64,000 nucleotides of DNA. It comes from Pararhizobium polonicum (lineage in GTDB: Bacteria > Pseudomonadota > Alphaproteobacteria > Rhizobiales > Rhizobiaceae). Where the stretch lies: NCBI RefSeq assembly GCF_001687365.1, contig NZ_LGLV01000008.1:186001-250000 (forward strand). The letters run 5' to 3'. Positions 63,483 through 64,000 of the stretch are shown here, piece by piece. The notes under the pieces are model-generated. The model worked only from the letters and a program-made list of their open reading frames with translations, was not told the DNA's origin and searched no databases. Position numbers and translations under genes: made by a program. Every line of letters begins with the position of its first letter. Positions within the stretch are counted from its first letter, which is position 1.

Positions 63483-63726
63483 CCAGAGGTCCACGGAATC
63501 GCCTCCAGATTGCGGCCTCGAAGCCGCCATCGCTCCCGCTGTTTCCACAGCTGAAACGCAGGCTGGCTGCTTTGCGGGCGTAACGCCTCAAGAAGGCATG
63601 CAATGCGAACGGATTTTCCGTAGCCGATAAAATTTATAGATATAATTATTTTGCAGTCGCGGCCATTCCCGGAAAAACTACAGGGTAAAGCCATTCTGTA
63701 TTCGCACACGCTGGAGACTATCGTAC
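63483..63726. other. Intergenic region before the SsuD-like gene
   Basis: A 244-bp gap. From 63610 it is AT-rich (AATTTATAGATATAATTATTTTGCAG), probably the promoter of the monooxygenase gene. No terminator hairpin or other structure is obvious. Confidence 0.4.
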
Positions 63727-64000
63727 ATGAGCACCGTTCCGGAAAAGATCGACGTTCTCTGGTTCCTGCCGACCCATGGGGACAGCCGCTATCTCGGCAC
63801 ATCGATCGGCGGCCGCAATGTCGACCTCAATTATCTGAAGCAGGTTGCCCAGGCGGCCGATACGCTCGGCTATTACGGGGTGCTGATCCCGACGGGGCGC
63901 AGCTGTGAAGACAGCTGGATCGTCGCGTCTGCGCTGGCGCCGCTCACCGAAAAACTGCGCTATCTGGTCGCCGTTCGCCCCGGCCTGCTCAGCCCGACGC
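63727..64000 (+). CDS. ssuD: FMNH2-dependent alkanesulfonate monooxygenase, N-terminal part (cut by window edge)
   Basis: The first 91 codons of a bacterial luciferase-family enzyme. [25 protein letters not shown] and [38 protein letters not shown] match SsuD, which releases sulfite from alkanesulfonates using FMNH2 from a partner reductase. The VRPGLLSPT near the edge is also typical. The gene continues beyond the window, so its catalytic C-terminus and the operon partners (SsuABCE) are not seen. A paralogue acting on another sulfonate is possible. Confidence 0.85.
   Translation, partial: MSTVPEKIDVLWFLPTHGDSRYLGTSIGGRNVDLNYLKQVAQAADTLGYYGVLIPTGRSCEDSWIVASALAPLTEKLRYLVAVRPGLLSPT

Noticed and set aside
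61935..63548. A 537-codon minus-strand frame opposite the FAD oxidoreductase
   Set aside because: The plus strand has two Rossmann motifs and a good ribosome site; the minus frame has none.

Overview
The window is a GC-rich chromosomal or large-replicon segment from an alphaproteobacterium, most probably a member of the Rhizobiaceae (Rhizobium/Agrobacterium/Shinella-like). Pointers are a Frc-type hexose ABC operon with a divergent ROK regulator, a DUF1402 protein, many high-affinity ABC uptake operons each beside its own GntR, LysR or ROK regulator, a Coq7-type ubiquinone hydroxylase, and short GC-rich palindromic repeats resembling rhizobial intergenic mosaic elements. There are about 57 protein genes, no rRNA or intact tRNA, and no insertion sequence, phage or CRISPR.

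Layout. 1-5.7 kb: 5' end of a RuBisCO-like protein gene, a divergent GntR regulator, two hydroxyacid oxidases (GlcD-type and LldD-type) and a CPBP membrane protease. 4.8-14.2 kb: a catabolic and uptake block for a guanidino or N-acyl/amidino compound (arginine-deiminase-fold hydrolase, M20 amidohydrolase, LysR regulator, four-gene polyamine-type ABC transporter, ThDP decarboxylase of the 5-guanidino-2-oxopentanoate type). 14.2-23.3 kb: MFS pump with TetR repressor, Coq7 preceded by a tRNA-Leu-like leader, RND efflux pump, SDR with divergent LysR. 23.5-31 kb: class III nucleotidyl cyclase and a GntR / PLP-enzyme / sugar-type ABC operon. 31.5-41.9 kb: GNAT, two poorly characterised proteins, DedA, DUF1402, a chemoreceptor, and a large FAD/Fe-S D-lactate-type dehydrogenase with divergent LysR. 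42-50.3 kb: a Frc-like sugar operon (binding protein, permease, ATPase, isomerase) facing a ROK regulator, ROK kinase, inositol-monophosphatase-type phosphatase and HAD phosphatase.

50.5-60.8 kb is the most unusual part. A QseBC/PmrAB-like two-component system is followed by a compact run of nine genes, most of them overlapping: HAD phosphatase, class III aminotransferase, arginase-fold hydrolase, small EamA/ArnE-like flippase subunit, membrane fatty-acid desaturase, alpha/beta hydrolase with Cys at the nucleophile position, FemAB-like acyltransferase, second small flippase subunit, and cyclopropane-fatty-acid synthase. A 15-base motif, TTTAAGGAA-NN-ACGC, occurs upstream of both the two-component genes and the nine-gene operon. 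I read this as an inducible pathway that makes, flips and modifies an amino-containing membrane lipid; I do not recognise it as a described system. A MipA/OmpV outer-membrane protein follows. The window closes with an FAD/NAD(P)-binding oxidoreductase and the start of an SsuD-like alkanesulfonate monooxygenase.
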